From Phlebiopsis flavidoalba (Eukaryota > Basidiomycota > Agaricomycetes > Polyporales > Phanerochaetaceae): 64,000 nucleotides of DNA. Location: positions 248,001 to 312,000 of the forward strand of contig JAOCPU010000019.1 in assembly GCA_035772785.1 (NCBI GenBank). The letters run 5' to 3'. Within the stretch, counting starts at the first letter, position 1. Each line of letters starts with the position of its first letter. The position numbers were made by a program, and so were the translations under genes. Shown in pieces: positions 1 to 10,832 of this stretch. Below the pieces are notes generated by a model. That model worked only from the letters and a program-made list of their open reading frames with translations, was not told the origin of the DNA and did no database searches.

Positions 1-94
1 AGGCGCCGGATTCAAGCGCACTAAGCTTGCTGACAAACACGTCAGCTGATTCCCGGTCACGCAAGTGGCGCGAGTTCGAATCTCGCTCTTGTCA
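1..94 (+). tRNA. tRNA-Leu(CAA), 5' end cut by window edge, intron-containing
   Basis: The window opens inside the D arm. Visible parts: 5' anticodon stem CCGGA, loop with anticodon CAA, an intron of about 30 nt after the anticodon loop, 3' anticodon stem (TCCCGG, apparently one extra C), a long variable arm (CAC-gcaa-GTG) typical of type II tRNAs, T arm GCGAG-TTCGAAT-CTCGC at 70-86, acceptor strand TCTTGTC at 87-93 and discriminator A at 94. CAA anticodon, long variable arm and an intron after the anticodon match eukaryotic tRNA-Leu(CAA). The first part, including box A, lies outside the window. Confidence 0.85.
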
Positions 95-101
95 TTTTTT
101 T
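95..101 (+). terminator. RNA polymerase III T-run terminator
   Basis: A run of seven T directly follows the tRNA discriminator base, as expected for Pol III termination. Confidence 0.75.
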
Positions 102-439
102 CATCTCGGCGCCGGGATATCATCTACCATAAGTCTCAGACTTAAGTCTACAGTTACACTGTATATGCCAATGGTCCATTACCAGATTCTGGAGACACTG
201 GAAATTGGTTTTTGCGAATCTTTGGTAAATGAACTTTCTGTCCAGTGGCCTTAGTTACTGTATGCCGTCCAACGCCCTTAGTCGAATAAACCTTCGCAAT
301 TGAACACGAGTACGGTCTACATATTATGCATGATTCACTATTGTATCAGAGGTCAGGGGGACTTCTCAAGTCCTGAATTACCACAAGTGTGCGTCTCAAT
401 AAGTTAGATTGAAGTTAGATTGATTTTTTCAACAGTAAG
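102..439. other. Intergenic, nothing recognised
   Basis: Short gap between the tRNA and the 3' end of the HET-domain gene. The only local structure seen is a near-perfect direct repeat of the 10-mer GTTAGATTGA around 402-422. Confidence 0.4.
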
Positions 440-2740
440 CTACAAGGCGCGTTCTCCCTGGAAGCCTGGGGGAGTGGATTCGGAATCAAAAAAAGACGCG
501 CTGAAGTCCGGCATATGTACGATGGATACTTTCGTAACCTCGACGGCTATCTGTGTGTCTATCCTTCGTATTCCTATAGGCCGTGCTACTATCCAACGTT
601 GCGCACCAAGGACAGAGATAAGCCAGTACGGTTTCTCGGCTGAGAAATCGGCGCCGTAGCCAGTTGCAATCAACTCAGACTCGGATAGAGTACCCCCGGA
701 GTTGAGAGGGCTAATTTTGACAGTACTCTTGGTTATGCCGTTGGTAGTGTCAGCACTATCGAACGTAAGTCGAACGTCCTCAATGACATACGCTTGATGA
801 TAGTAGATATCGAGTCCATACTTGTAGCCTAGAGATGAGGAGGGGGCATGCAATCGCTGTATCATGTCTATTCCTCCAAACCTAAGGAAAACCCCACAAG
901 TGATGCTTGGTTCGGATGACCAGGCAGCGGTGGTAACTTGCGTCCACGTAGGTCTCCACGATTCGGAAGGAGTCGTATTTGAAGGGAAGTCAAGGAAGAG
1001 TAACTGTGTACGTTGATAGTCGTTCATGCATTCAATGAGTAGACTCCAAGCAACCTCGACGTCCAAATCTGCATCGTAGATCGGGAGGATAGGACAGTGA
1101 AGGAGGTATGCAAGACATGCGACTCTGTCGACAGGATTGGCACAAAATCGAGATTGAAGTTGGCCCAAGTGATCGTAACACCGTGCTGAAAGAAGAGTCG
1201 CCATGGCTGCAGTGACTTCTAAAATCAGCAAGAAATTCCGCGCTTGCCCACTCGTGATCTGAGCACCACGTCTCGTCCTGACCTATGCCCTAGTGTGAAT
1301 CTTTGTATTCTTCCAATTTTGTGCTCGAGTCCTGCTGGAATGATGACGTCGGGCATTCTTGTAGAGTCCATGTGCGAGTCAACCAGTGATAGCGATCATC
1401 TGGATCTGCAGGACGGTCAAGAAATGGAAGGCCCTAGTCCATTGAAATACACCACGGTTGGTCGGTGACGATTTTCGTTGTAAATATAGCCAATTGTAGG
1501 AATGTCCAGTCGCCACTCCCGCTTCCGTACACTCTCCCTCTCGGGTAGATGCTCGTCTTGCTGCCTCAGACACAAGACGTCTAGCCAGACATACTCGGCG
1601 CCGAGGATGAGGAGTTCGTTACGAATATCTTCGAGTGTGGTGTTCGTAGGGATGGGGACCCGCCAGGCCTTGCCATTGATGGTGGTGGTAAGAACGTTGT
1701 GACGCTCCCCAGGAGCTACCCAGCTATGCGAAATGGGCCATACATTTTCCGGGATCAAGGACTGGCCGTCTTCGTCACGCCGCTTCGGGAAGGATGTGGA
1801 AAGGAACAACACGGTTCGCGAACAAATCCCAGACACGGCGAGGTGGAATTTCGGGGTTCACGATTGTGATGACTGTCAATAGCTTTGCTCCGCAGCTCAA
1901 AATCTCTGGTGCTTTTGTTCCCTCCATTTCGAGCGGAACGCCGGAAATTTGCGTCCCGTGGCTTGATCATGATGTGAGGTCGTAGATAGCCGTAAACCAG
2001 TCCCAGATCACAACCATCGTCGATGAATTTCTTGAAGGCAAGCCTCGATCTCCGCGCTGAGTCTAAATTTGCGATTGAAGATTGCGTTCAATGCTCGTAG
2101 GAGCTCTGAACACGACAGCAAATGGCAGGGGAAGTGTTTGCCATTCCGCTGGGTAAAATCGTTAATTCGCGTTCGAAGGTCCTCTGGGATGCAAGAGGGG
2201 TCGGGGAAAGGAAGGGCGTAACTTCCATCTGGGCGAGATACGAGAATGGTTCAGAGCGGTAGGTGATTGTATTTCCGGGATCAACGGTAGACCTAGTATC
2301 ACACAATAGTGATATGATTAACATGTTGATCTTGGTTAACAAGTGTCAGCACTCACTGAGAAGGCGAAGTGACCATCGCTTTCAAAAGCTCATTCAGATA
2401 ATGAATGGCTTCTTCAAGCAGCAAACGCCGCACGGTTGAATCCTCTACATTGAGAAATAGATCGCTCAGTCTTCTTCTCATGCCAATCACCGAGTTGAGT
2501 CCCTGGCTCAGATTTAATGGCGGGGGAGAAGACGGCCCGGATTCTTTGTCCATCCAATTTGGCACGGAGTTTGGCACGGGTCGGGGTGATGAAACTGTTT
2601 ACGAACATCAATGTCAGCAGATGTTTGGGTTTTTGTGAGAATCATGACAGGACATACTACAGACAGTTCTCCCTCTACTACCTTAGAAGGAGGAGAGATG
2701 GCGAGATCGCCAGTGCGCTGGTCCATGCCGTTCCGCACAT
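440..2740 (-). CDS. HET-domain (heterokaryon incompatibility) protein
   Basis: The HET core lies at about 1836-1320 on the minus strand. In order: WPISHSWV, a region ending in EYVWLDVLCLRQ, RKREWRLDIPTIGYIYN, VVYFNGLG, and after a one-base frame change WLTRTWTLQE, the usual second HET block. Upstream (about 2560-1900) is the N-terminal extension usual for mushroom HET proteins, with LLLEEAIHYLNELLKA followed by a GT..AG intron. The C-terminal segment to the stop at 440 has no domain I recognise. HET proteins act in non-self recognition and trigger cell death on hyphal fusion; they are very numerous in Agaricomycetes, so a specific allorecognition role cannot be claimed. Start codon and N-terminal exons are uncertain; several one-base shifts are needed. 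Confidence 0.75.
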
Positions 2741-3024
2741 ATAGCCTGTCGTGATCAGGCTATGCATGGTCTGTCTGTCTAGGTGTGAGAAGCGCTAGTA
2801 ATTGTATTAAGGAGGCGAACGCTCACCTGGTACGATTATGATCAATGTGAGAAACAGCATAGGTGTCAAACCCTATCAATGCCAAATTCAGCTTCGCAAT
2901 GTTGTGTGAATGGTGTCCATCTGGACATTGGACTTCTACAGATGCCAACCCGAAACCGAACCGTATAGATTGATGAGACGAATCCGTTATATTGACCGAG
3001 TAGATCACGAGTTATTTACATCAC

Positions 3025-4325
3025 TCATGGGCAGAAAAGTGACCGTATAGTCAGCCGCCAGCGACGAGGGGCACACCAATGTTTTCTCCATCATCGTCTA
3101 CGCAGAAGCCATGTTAAATTGAAGAATACATGCCGTTCCGATGAAGAACCTACCATATGCAAATACAATAGCGTTGGGGCAGCTCTGCTTAAAGTAGCTG
3201 TAGTACGCTACACCTCGCGCAGGACACGTCGCAGGGGTTCCGTACTGACCAGTGCAGCAGTTTGGAGAATTAGCTTAGCTGCGAAAACAGGTTGCAATGA
3301 GTCACTCATTAGCATCAGTGCAGCCACGACATAAGCTTGTGACGCACCTGGTTTCCCATCAACGTGAGCCTCGCATGCACTCTTGCAGCCCACGGTGGCA
3401 CCAGAGGAGTCGACGGGACCTTTCAAAGCCGCGGGACCTAAAATAACATATTGAGTCACTGATTATATGTGAAGAAACAAAAACTAGCTCACAGTTAGGG
3501 TGAGGCTCGACCGGGCAGCTAGGAGCAAAACATCCTTTATTATTGGTAAGACTGATGGGAATGTTGAAGCCATCCACGAGAGACACTGTCGATCGATTTA
3601 TCAGGCCACCTTTCACGAATTTTGTTTTGCCAGACGAACCCATCGACATAATCAACAGTTCCGCTCCCCTGAAGAGTGAATTCCGCTACAGTTACAGGAC
3701 CGTTGCCCTAACAAGATTAGGTGAGAGGGACGATCGGGATAGCAGAGGATAGTGTAACAAACCCACAACCCCGGTCTGAGGGTCACATTCGAGACCCCCA
3801 TCACATCCACCGTCCAAGCATTGGCCATCGGAGCTGGGGTCGCTGAAATCGCAGTTTCGTCTTCCCTAAAAGATTCTCGTATTAGCCGCAAGTTGACTCT
3901 GTGTGCTCTCCAGAGTGCGTTTGCAAATACATACCCAAACTCGTCCAGCGGTCCAGTTGTCCGGAACGCTGAAGCTAACGCTCGTTCCCGGAGCGGCTTC
4001 CCATCTGGCGCAAACAGAAGCATTATACGGCTGGCATAGAAGTAGGCCAAGAAGTCCGTACCCGGTCGGATAGTCTGGAACGGCACTACCTGCATTAATA
4101 TCGGTGAACAGCTATAGAGGGTACCAGACGTTGAGCAGGACGACTACAATACTATTGAGGCTCCTACCGCCTGGCCTGCAGGTATGATTGTCAAATAAGT
4201 AATGATCTTTGGCGAGTATCGCCGTGAAGGACGTACCACACTGTGTAAGAGCAAGAATTCCGCACTGTCAGAGTGCGTGCACTGGCGAGAGCCGCGACAC
4301 TGAGACCGACGATTGTTGCCTTCAT
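3025..4325 (-). CDS. Secreted thaumatin-like protein (GH64-TLP superfamily)
   Basis: The start at 4325 opens a signal peptide (MKATIVGLSVAALASA) followed by TLTVRNSCSYTVW, the classic thaumatin N-terminus. Splicing about seven introns of ~50-70 nt gives the family order: AGSAVPDYPTGWEAAPGT, FSVPDNWTAGRVWGRRNCDF, CLDGGCDGGLECDP, VSLVDGFNIPISLTNNKGC, GPVDSSGATVGCKSACEAHV, NSPNCCTGQYGTPATCP, YYSYFKQSCPNA and LAADYTVTF before the stop. Cysteine spacing looks complete for a fungal TLP (disulphide-rich beta-sandwich). Some fungal TLPs bind or cleave beta-1,3-glucan and act in the wall during fruit-body ageing; enzyme activity here is inference. Two small frame shifts near the C-terminus, one a C insertion before the last Cys codon, look like sequence errors. 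Confidence 0.88.
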
Positions 4326-5200
4326 GCTGAATGACGAGGAGCGTTATCAATGGCTGAGCTCCTCATAGCCAGCCTTTATACCATTCGAACGATGTTTATA
4401 CGGTGATACTGAATGTGATGCGGGTCTGCCAAAGATTGATCCTTGCGATCACTCCGTCCAAGAACGTAGCGCGAATAATGTGACGCTGTATTTCGCCCGA
4501 TACAGCTACTGCGCCAGCTATACCCGCACGTAGCATGCAGTCTGGCCGTTCTCGTAGAGTGAGCATCAGACCCAAAGTGTCACCCCCGCCGAGAGTGGTA
4601 TGAAGTCGCCCTACTCGCCGTGTCCGATCTAAAGAGAACTTGCGACCGTGGCATCCAGGGCTGGTCAGATAGACTCGGCGTTCGGGGACAGTCGCCATGG
4701 TCTTTTGACGAGCGCATGTGCGTTTGGCTCTTACTCGTCCCCATGGTGCGGTCGAATTTGAGCGTGTATGACTGGTCACTTGGTCAGATGAGGTTACTAG
4801 CTATAGCTAGCGATACAAGGCGCGTTACCTACGTTGTGATGTGCAGCATTTGTCTCGTATCTACCAATGCAACGAACTATTGAGTCTCATCGGAATGATC
4901 CAGTCAGAGAACTCACAGCTGACATACGAACGGGCGCGTTTTCAAGAAGCAGCCGAGTTCTCTAGACTTCTCAGGATTGACCAAGGGTACCTAGCTTAGT
5001 TCACGAAAACATTTCTGCGAGTAGGACTCAAGGGCCGACGCGAAGATGATACACAATGGTATACACCCAGACACCATGTTATCACTTAAAGTGACACTAT
5101 AGTAGATACCAAGTTAGCTTCCGCAAAGAAAGACGTAGTACATCGATCAGTCCCACACCCGCACGTCGCAGCGCAGAAGCACACAACCGAGCGCATAGCT
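4326..5200. other. Intergenic, no gene recognised
   Basis: Contains the upstream region of the thaumatin-like gene and the 3' flank of the xanthine dioxygenase gene. An open frame at 4396-4779 (minus, 127 codons) has no domain I recognise, and no splice pattern joins it to a neighbour. Confidence 0.4.
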
Positions 5201-6687
5201 TTACGCCCACTTCTGAACGTCCTGTGAGGCGGTGGGTCCAGGTGGGGTCGTCGGAGGCGGCGAGGTTGCACGGTACTGGTGGAACGCGCGGACCTGATCG
5301 GGCGCGAACGCACCGACTACGGTATCAGCAGTCAGCGCCGCGGTTGTGGAACAGGACGAGGTCCTTCTCATGCCTGGCAAACTGACTTGAATTTAACGGT
5401 TCACACGCATATATGCCAACTTACCAGTCGTGTGCGGGTAGACGAGCTGAAAACAGAGATGAGGCAAAATCTCTACGGGAGAGAAGAGTGTCATTACTCA
5501 CAGGTGGTGCAATCGCAGGACGCTGCATCTTGTACAGAATATCCCGGACAGAGGCCAGGTCGGTGATGTGTGTGCGCCGTCGGGGTAGAGCGCGCCCTCG
5601 CGCTTCGCACGTCTTCGGGTAGCGGGTCGACGTAGAGCTCGCAAACACCGCATGGATGGACCTGGAAGTGGAGACCGCCCGTCACAGGGTTCTTCCAGAG
5701 CTGCGGACACTTCAGTACGCATGTATGCAGGTGGTAAGGCGGGAGACTCTTACGAGAGGGAAGATCTTAATTTTCGACTCCTCCCAGGCCGGGAGCTGGT
5801 CCCACGATTCCTCGAGCCCCTCCGTCTCGATACCAAGACCAGTCGACTTGGCGTGCGCTGGGGTCATCCACACGTACGGATGAGGTGCGTATTTGACACG
5901 CGAGCGTATAGCGAGACTCTTGAGCTCGGTCGGGAGGATCTCGAACATGGTCTTGCCCGAGATACGAAGGCCGTGGTGCCGAGCGGGACCTCGAGCTCGT
6001 CGCCGGGTGCCATCATCGTACCGGCAGACCTGCTTGGCGCCCTTGGGCACGGTGATGCCGTACAGCGACGTGACCTTGGGCGGGCTGAGGTCGTAGAGCG
6101 CCGCGTCGATGTGCCAGCGGTAGAAGCGGGTGACGCCCTTCGCCTCGTTCCTCCTCGGACACACGCGTCTTGTGGAAGGTCGTGGTGAGAGGGGTGCTTC
6201 AGCTTCGCCTCTGGGCTAGGCCCTCGTGGTTGTAGACCATGCCGAGTTGCCGATGAGCTGCACCTGGGGAACACGAGGGATTGGTCTTGAGATCCGGATG
6301 CAGGATGGACTTCTTCGTCGTCTCCCGTCTTGTTTGTTCCCATGACCGTAGCTTTCCGATGTAGGATCGAACGCCTGCAAATGATGAGATAGACTGAAAG
6401 ATGATTCGAGATTCGACGAACCTTGGTGAGAGCATACTGCTGCTCAGGCGAGACGTCGACGTTCGGGAAAAGCAAGACGGAGTGCTGCAAGAGATGGGTG
6501 AGTCAATGCGATGAAGAGTATGAGGTCGTGTGCAACACACCTTGTACAAACAACTCCTCGATCTCCTTGAACTGCTCAGGCGTAAGTGTACCGGGGTTGA
6601 CACCCTTGACCTCGCGGCCGAATTCTGCAAACTTGGAAGGGTCAGCAGACGGGGGGAAGGGGCAGAGGTGGCGACTTCGATAGCCAT
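5201..6687 (-). CDS. xanA: 2-oxoglutarate/Fe(II)-dependent xanthine dioxygenase (TauD/TfdA fold)
   Basis: Predicted to oxidise xanthine to urate using 2-oxoglutarate and O2, the fungal route that replaces xanthine dehydrogenase. Order of segments: FGREVKGVNPGTLTPEQFKE, VLLFPNVDVSPEQQYALT, QLGMVYNHEGL, the metal-binding block FYRWHIDAALYDLSPPKV (His-x-Asp), KTMFEILPTELKSLAIRSRV, YAPHPYVWMTPAHAKSTGL, NPVTGGLHFQVHPCGV, then DLVLFHNRG (region of the distal His) and APDQVRAFHQ-like sequence with the 2-oxoglutarate-binding Arg. The stop is at 5201. The start ATG at 6687 gives MAIEVATSAPS and then needs one base shift in a C-run. It is divergent from the centrin gene. Several frame shifts, all inside otherwise continuous homology, suggest sequence errors. 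Confidence 0.85.
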
Positions 6688-7180
6688 GGTAGCAAAACAA
6701 GAGCTCTGGGTGAAAGTTGGGATGCCCAGGCGGCTTATATGCTTCGCGGGTAGCCGCAATCTAGGCGTGCGGATGATTGTGGCAAGAGATATGTTCCGCG
6801 TGGCAGAACGAGCCCGTGAAAAAATACTGTGAACGCTGAGCAACAAACTGCGGCAGAACATGTACGGTTCAATCGGGGAAAGAAAGCATTTATACGGCCC
6901 TTATATCATAGCAGACAGGTGATGACAGGCTCCAAGATGGGGGGGGGGGCGGAGACAAGCCGTGGCCAGGAGGAGGTGGATATTCGAGGCGGCTCGGCGT
7001 TCGGTGATGGCATCCGGAGATAGACATCTGGAATGGCCGGAACGCGCTGCCAAAAACGGAAGGAGCGCCGGCCGGCCGACTGAGTGGCCGCAGCGCGTTC
7101 AACCGTGACCACGACTCTCACCGCGACGCGTCTCACGATCTCTTCTTTCCCAACCTCCGCGTCATACCTGCCATAACATC
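6688..7180. promoter_or_regulatory. Divergent promoter region between xanthine dioxygenase and centrin
   Basis: A 493-bp spacer separates the two start codons, so it must hold both promoters. It contains an 11-nt G-run at 6939-6949. I see no TATA element I would defend. Confidence 0.5.
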
Positions 7181-7792
7181 ATGTACGGATCATCAGCCGC
7201 GCAAAAGGCGAAACGGAGGACGCACTCTCGCCCAGAGCTTACCGATGAACAGAAGCAAGAGATCAAGGAGGCGTTTGAACTCTTCGACACGGACAAGGAT
7301 GGCTGCGTCGACTACCACGAACTGAAGTTGCTATGCGTGCTTTGGGTTTTTGATCTCAAGAAGGCAGAAGTCTTGAAGATACTGCGAGATCATGACAAGT
7401 CAGGACACGGGCTCATGGACTTTGAGGACTTCGCCAAAATCAGTTGAGTGTCGCGTCTCCATGTCAAGACTCAAGGCTGACAGGACTAGTGAGCGAGCGT
7501 ATTCTTGCGCGAGACCCCATGGAAGAGATACGACGCGCCTTCCAAACTATTCGACGATGACAACACCGGCAAGATTAGCCTACGGAACCTGCGGCGTGTG
7601 GCCAAGGAGATTGGTGACCGGCTAGAGGACGACGAGCTGTAAGTCACCTGCTATGCCATGTTGACCTCTGAGTGTGGCCGAACTGACACCTTACTGCCTT
7701 GAAGACAAGCCATGATAGATGAATTTGACCTCGACCAAGACGGCGAGATCAACGAGCAGGAATTTTTTGCCATCATGACAGACGACGCGTAG
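7181..7792 (+). CDS. CDC31: Centrin (Cdc31-type EF-hand protein)
   Basis: Calcium-binding protein of the spindle pole body half-bridge, also found in the mRNA-export TREX-2 complex and nucleotide excision repair. Exon 1 starts at [13 protein letters not shown] and has EF-hand 1 ([12 protein letters not shown]) and EF-hand 2 (DHDKSG..LMDFED, with two extra residues HG inside the loop here). Splicing across 7440-7491 gives [16 protein letters not shown]-hand 3 is [12 protein letters not shown], with Asn at loop position 12 as is normal for centrins, followed by the centrin signature [16 protein letters not shown]. An intron (GTAAGT..AG) precedes EF-hand 4, [12 protein letters not shown], and the stop at 7790-7792. 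Length and four hands fit centrin better than calmodulin. Confidence 0.92.
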
Positions 7793-9890
7793 CGTGTTCA
7801 TGTCATGCCTCCTCGTGACTCTGACGGCTTTCTGTGACGGACCTTCATCTCATTGTGGCTGCTTTCATGTTTCATTTTCACTTGGCTTGATGCTGTAATG
7901 TGAGCTTTTACACACTGAATATTCATCGACTTTACGCTGACATGTCCACACACAGTACATTAAATAACGCTGTATTTATATCGTTGAGTAATCTCTTGCT
8001 GGGGGTGCAGTGCCCGAAGACCAAGCTCTTTCGCGACAAGTCCTCCCAAGCAGGCGTGCCACTCTCTCGGATACCGTTTTAACATTGCCTTTCCCAGTCT
8101 TCATGACCCCATATCTTTGCTCTCAGGCACCTCTGCCCATCCAAGGCACGGCAAAACCATCGAGAGAGATAGCGATGTCAGGCTTTTGTCGAAATGCGCG
8201 ACCGGGTCGCAAAGCCGCAGCACTGTGTTCGCGGGTCCCGACGCGACCTTGACAATGAGTATGCATCGCCCTCAACCTCCAAGTTACTCTTACCCTGTTC
8301 CTAGATGGATTCGCGCACTTGGCGTGAGTCAAATACTTACCTGGACAAGCTGGGTGCCCAGGCGTCTCAGCGACAGGGGAGCCGCAGGGATCGTTGCAAT
8401 CTTGGCCTGCGACGAATGGTGAGCCCCATGATAACGAAACTGTGTTTGGGGGTCCGATCTAACCTCCAAAACAATAGACTTTGCTCTTGTTGCTCTTGTG
8501 TGGGCGGCCTCGAACACGAGGCTACCAAACGGCGTTCCTTTACGCCCTACTAAATCTGGTAGCTTCTCCTCTTAGTGCGCCGCCGGACCATCCCCAGCCC
8601 GCCGAACGATTACAAACGGGCCCGGCCCCCGATTACACTCGATGCAAAAAGACAAAAGACTCGAAGGCACACTGCTGTGTCTTTTTTCCCACCACGAAAA
8701 GAGGGTGCGAAATGCAGACTACCGCAGCCAGAAGGGGGTGGGGAGGAGTCGGCGCGCTGGCGCACAGGCCCCGCGACGCTCCTCTGGGGGGGGGGGGGGG
8801 GGGGGGGACCTCTGACCGTCCGAATGTGACTGGCGATGAAGAGCCCGCCGCCGCAAGATGAGCCGCCCGCCCGCGCTGTGTCGGAGAGATCTGCAGGCTG
8901 TTCGCCGCGCGTGCGGGGATGACGGAGCCCGTCTAGATGCCGTTGCGGATCGACGTGGGCCGACGCTACGCGCCTGGGGGCCGTCGGAGAGCGGACGGCC
9001 CGGATGCCCCTCTGAGACATTATTGTGATCGAGTCGGACCCGCCACCGGAAACGACGGCCGCGCCGTGAGAGAGGAACTACACGCCCTTCTGGCTCCCGC
9101 GACGTGCGGGCTCACACGCCGCGCCCGAACGCCGCTGCTGCGTGGGTCTTGCTTCCTGCGGATGGAGGGCGCCACAGTGGGGAGGGAGCGCAGCGGGGCT
9201 GGTGGCGGATCCTCGTGCGCGCCGCCCGCAGTTTGCCGCTAGCAGCGGTGCGCAAGACTGCAATTTAGCTTTAGAGTGCGAGGCATCCGCGCGTTTTCCC
9301 GAGACGGGCTAGCGTGCTGTGGGATCCACGCGCACTCGTGGTGTTTGCAAAATGAGGACGCTCCAGAGAACCACAGACCTGGTAGCCTCTGCACGTGGGC
9401 CGCTTCAACTCTCGGGGGTCCTGTGAGGCGCTGTCCACCGGCGCGTCGTTCATTCCACCTCAGTCCAAAGCGCAGCGCATGGGTGGTCCTGGTGGTAAAC
9501 GACAGTGTCGCATTAACATGTACATAATCAGGGATTACGGACGCAGTGCTACGAAGGGACGAAAGGCTAATACATCCAGCTAGAGTAGAGAAAATAACGA
9601 GGCGAATCAGGGAGGTTATAAGTCCGGGGCAGGGTTATCCTACTGGTACAGGCTACAAGGATTAAAGAGGCAAGGAGGAAATGCATGAGGCGAATAATAA
9701 CGGGATAGTATGGTGTACAGAGGGGGACATAGATACCTCCGCCCACCGCATCGTATAAACAGGCGTATACATGATACTTGCCTATACAGTTACTATATCA
9801 ATGCATCATAACTCTGGGCAATAAATGGAAAGATAAGGATATGGGTGGGACGTGTGAGACGATACCGGATAAGGTGAAGGCGTGACGCCT
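7793..9890. other. Gene-free stretch, very GC-rich in its second half
   Basis: Open frames on both strands at 8010-9242 are long mainly because the DNA is GC-rich. Their translations are Arg/Pro/Ala-rich with no domain I recognise. A 22-nt G-run lies at 8786-8807. About 9500-9800 is AT-richer and probably the 3' flank of the C2H2 gene to its right. Confidence 0.4.
8786..8807. repeat. 22-nt poly-G homopolymer
   Basis: An uninterrupted run of 22 G in the gene-free GC-rich stretch. A run of the same length (as C) occurs at 57310-57331. Confidence 0.95.
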
Positions 9891-10832
9891 CTAACGCAGC
9901 AACCACGAAGGTCTTACTCCAGAATTGAGGCGTTCGTTGCGTTGTACGCGCATGTGCTGGCGCAGGTTGTCGTGACGGCTGAAGTCCTGGTGCCACAGGG
10001 AAGACCTGTAGGCGGGCACTTGTGGCGCTGGCGATGAGAGATGATGTCAGCGTCTCGAACAGACGACTGCACAGCGAGCTACTCACGCTTCTCGTTCGTG
10101 TGGATGCATTGCGGATGTGCCGCTGTGAGATGCTCGCCGCGCTGGAAGTACTTGTTGACAGCCGGGACCTTGCATTTGTAGCTGCGGAGCGTTCTGCGGG
10201 GAAAGGACAATGAGCGAAGCGCATAGACGATGTCAGAAGAAGGAGGCACACACCTTCTCGACGCCGTTGAGGCTGACGAGCGTCGCGTTGGTGGGCACCC
10301 GGCGACCGCGGCTCTTCTTCGTGAGGTCTTCGGGACATGGCACGTTCGGGGGCGCAAGGCGCGGATCACGCTCGGGCTCAGCGTGGGGACGGGTCGCGCG
10401 CTCGGGGCCGGAGCGAACAGGGCGCCTCACGCGCCGGTGCGCACGCTTGTGCGGCGCATTGTCGCGAGAGGGCCGGTACTCGTCGTCCGAGTCGTCCTTC
10501 TCCGACTCGCCGCTGTCGCTCGGCGGGTGGGAAAGTAAGTCCTCGTCGGGCGACGTGCCGGCGGCGCTTGCGGGACGCTCCTTCGGAGTCGGGGGCGCGA
10601 ATCTGTACGTCATCGGTGCGGTCCTCGTATCGAGCGGGGGGGGGGACGGGGGAGCAGGTTGGGGTGGCGGTCCGTGCGACGATGTGGCTGGCGGCGTGGC
10701 GAGGACCTAGGCGGGGAAGGGTGGAGTAGACTTGGTATGGGGAGACGTGGGCGAGGGTGAAGGGAAAACAGCCTGGAGGCTGACAAACTGCTTCGGGGGC
10801 TCGTGGGGGGAGGGGGGATACTGCAGGTGCAT
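9891..10832 (-). CDS. C2H2 zinc-finger regulator A (two-finger, Msn2/FlbC-like)
   Basis: Probable nuclear DNA-binding protein. The N-terminal half is Pro/Ser-rich, then acidic (ESEKDDSDDEY), then carries a basic RGR linker (LTKKSRGRRVPTNATL). After an intron comes finger 1, readable with small indels as YKC-(x)-C..KYFQRGEHLT..H, ending IHTNEK. A second intron (GTGAGT) follows. Finger 2 retains DFSRHDNLRQHMRV, with the stop at 9891. Fingers ending in HTNEK linkers near the C-terminus resemble Msn2-type stress regulators and Aspergillus FlbC; target genes are unknown. The start is uncertain: 10832 gives MHLQYPPSPHEPPK, and the same frame stays open to 10958. A paralogue lies at 17028-17879. Confidence 0.7.

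Noticed and set aside
8010..9263. Several overlapping open frames of 60-136 codons on both strands
   Set aside because: They are explained by high GC content (few stops); translations are low-complexity and no splice pattern or motif supports them.
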